Assembly (NCBI RefSeq): GCF_034931405.1 | Contig: NZ_JAYGHA010000017.1 | Span: 62,001-126,000 of the forward strand | Direction: 5' to 3' | Length of the DNA: 64,000 nt | DNA from: RDYJ01 sp034931405 | GTDB lineage: Bacteria; Cyanobacteriota; Cyanobacteriia; Cyanobacteriales; Nostocaceae | Made by a program: the position numbers and the translations under genes | Notes under the pieces: model-generated | Told to the model about the DNA's origin: nothing | Databases searched by the model: none | Seen by the model: only the letters and a program-made list of their open reading frames with translations | Part shown: one piece after another, positions 62,761 to 64,000 of the stretch | Layout: each line of letters opens with the position of its first letter | Position numbering within the stretch: the stretch's first letter is position 1

Positions 62761-63875
62761 TATAACCATCCTCGTGCAATTAGTTCTGATATCTTTAGTC
62801 CTGCATCATCAGCTTCTTCATTACTAATTTTTCTAACTCTTACAGGTGCATTACTTTGACGTTCAAACCAATAACCAATTGGTGAAGCTAACAGGTAATT
62901 AATACATTCAGGATGATGGGAAATTAACAAAGCTTGTAATTTTCCATCATCACAAAAATCATATAGCTGTCTTAACCAAGGTTGAATTTCTGGAAGTGCT
63001 AAAAAGTTTTCTGGTTCATCAATACAAAGTGTATAATCTATGGTATGTTCTTCTGATTTCAGAAAGTAAATTAGTGTATACAATATAATCAATACTTTTT
63101 GTCCATCTGATAATGCACCTAAACGATAATCAATAGTATTTTTAATATCTGTATCTGACGTAAATTTTAATTTCAACCCCACATATTTTTCCCCTATAGA
63201 TTCAAATTTAAAACTTCTAAAACCATCCAAAACTTCTTGCAAAACATTGATTAATTCTGCTACCTTTCCCTGATCCTGAGAAATGTACTTATACCAAGCA
63301 ACAAAATTTTCACAATTATAATTCAGGTATTTACTTTCTACACCACCCTGTCCGATTAAAATTGGAACAATTTGTACAATGATGATTCTTTCTATTCTTT
63401 CTGAAAACCAAGTTAATCTTGTATTATCATTTCTTGGTACTAAAGAAAATAAAATAGATTGATATGATAAAAATGGATATTTTGCACTTTGAGAATAATC
63501 ATCTCTTAACAGTATAACTTCACCATTTTCATATTTTAATAGAGGATAGTCATTAAACCATAAATTTTCGTATATGATAGATATTTTATTTTGCTGGGCT
63601 TCTATTGCTAATTCATATTTATATTTACCACCATTACCATCTATTTCTAATTCATATCTTTGAATCGGTAAAGTTTGCCAACAAGTAAAATCGAAATAAT
63701 CAAAAATAGTTTCTAATTTAGCATCACCTAATATAAAAGTTTGTAATTTTCTTAAAACCTCAAAAACCGTTGACTTACCTGAACCATTACGACCAAGAAA
63801 TAGATTAATTGAATCAACATTAAGTTCAAAATTCACCAAACCGCGAAAATTATCAATATAAATACGCTTTAACAT
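62760..63875 (-). CDS. AAA/ABC-type ATPase (OLD-like), first gene of a two-gene system
   Basis: 371 residues from ATG at 63875, preceded by AGAGGTGA; a GTG three codons earlier is less likely. Walker A LFLGRNGSGKSTVFEVL at residue ~25; ABC signature-like YRLGALSDGQKVLIIL; Walker B YTLCIDEPENF; switch His in LLISHHPECINYLL. The IDNFRGLVNFELNV start is typical of DUF2813/AAA_21-type proteins in anti-phage systems (PARIS, retron, OLD). Coupled to the TOPRIM-like gene. Confidence 0.88.
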   Translation of the reverse strand: MLKRIYIDNFRGLVNFELNVDSINLFLGRNGSGKSTVFEVLRKLQTFILGDAKLETIFDYFDFTCWQTLPIQRYELEIDGNGGKYKYELAIEAQQNKISIIYENLWFNDYPLLKYENGEVILLRDDYSQSAKYPFLSYQSILFSLVPRNDNTRLTWFSERIERIIIVQIVPILIGQGGVESKYLNYNCENFVAWYKYISQDQGKVAELINVLQEVLDGFRSFKFESIGEKYVGLKLKFTSDTDIKNTIDYRLGALSDGQKVLIILYTLIYFLKSEEHTIDYTLCIDEPENFLALPEIQPWLRQLYDFCDDGKLQALLISHHPECINYLLASPIGYWFERQSNAPVRVRKISNEEADDAGLKISELIARGWL

Positions 63876-64000
63876 AAAAATCACCTCTTAACCAACCCCT
63901 ATCATACAACGCCAATTAATGCTGATATCACCAATAAGTCACCGATCTTGTTCACCACAGCCTGATCACAAGGTAAACTGGTGGAATTGACTGATCAAAA

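Noticed and set aside
63876..64000. Gene or RNA in the last 125 bases
   Set aside because: Only AT-rich sequence and the ribosome binding site of the ATPase are visible; nothing supports another feature.

Overview
The window is chromosomal DNA of a filamentous, heterocyst-forming cyanobacterium (order Nostocales). The sequence is AT-rich and dense in the HIP1 octamer GCGATCGC. It carries photosynthesis genes (chlH; petL; possibly ndhP), a HetP-family heterocyst gene and several families known mainly from cyanobacteria (DUF3082, the DUF6679-like protein, GerMN lipoprotein). Short tandemly repeated repeats (STRRs, e.g. CCCAGTC and GGGGATT heptamers) fill many gaps between genes. No tRNA or rRNA gene and no intact transposase or integrase was seen. 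There are two runs of N, at 16408-16503 and 51895-52005.

Layout. 1-7 kb: a truncated GAF-GAF histidine kinase, petL, aroB, a HAD hydrolase, a NurA-domain nuclease and ychF. 7-9.6 kb: a two-gene accessory module, a DUF262 protein followed by a HEPN RNase. 9.7-35 kb is mostly core genome: Orn/Lys/Arg decarboxylase, trpC, a hetP-like gene, a PAS histidine kinase with its AraC-type response regulator, the rsmA-ispE-DUF3082 block, a GerMN lipoprotein, an NdhP-like small protein, a beta-CASP metallo-hydrolase, Nif3, three Ser/Thr kinases (one with FHA), YjbQ, a glycosyltransferase, a class V aminotransferase, a RecB-like nuclease and a phytase-like esterase. Two copies of a ~123-bp MITE-like element lie at 18.6 and 31.3 kb.

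35.6-55.4 kb is an accessory island interrupted by one large housekeeping gene, chlH (45.7-49.7 kb). It holds at least seven toxin-antitoxin or toxin-immunity modules: three VapBC/PIN pairs, a colicin-E5-like RNase with its presumed immunity gene, a BrnT/BrnA pair, and two ParE/RelE pairs whose toxins are both frameshifted. It also holds a C5-cytosine DNA methyltransferase next to a broken ORF that may be its restriction enzyme, an ApeA-type HEPN defence protein, two Uma2 genes (one disrupted), a second DUF262+HEPN module, and a graveyard of gene fragments. These genes are separated by arrays of modular palindromic repeats built on GCGATCGC. The arrays run in the same sense as the toxin-antitoxin genes beside them, so they are inverted between the left (36-42 kb) and right (51.7-54.8 kb) halves. 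The same repeat cassette has inserted 24 bp into one Uma2 gene, in frame but bringing a stop codon.

55.4-64 kb returns to core genes: an HtrA-type protease, an InrS/CsoR-like metal sensor, a peptidoglycan-binding/HEAT protein, an EamA exporter, queF, the SRP RNA, YciI and a 2'-5' RNA ligase-like protein. It ends with an ABC-type AAA ATPase translationally coupled to a small TOPRIM-like protein, which resembles two-gene OLD/PARIS-type anti-phage systems.

The most interesting theme is a set of HEPN RNases of three different subfamilies in 64 kb, two of them in separate operons behind a DUF262 protein that lacks the HNH nuclease domain of GmrSD-type enzymes. This is consistent with a DUF262 sensor driving an RNase effector.
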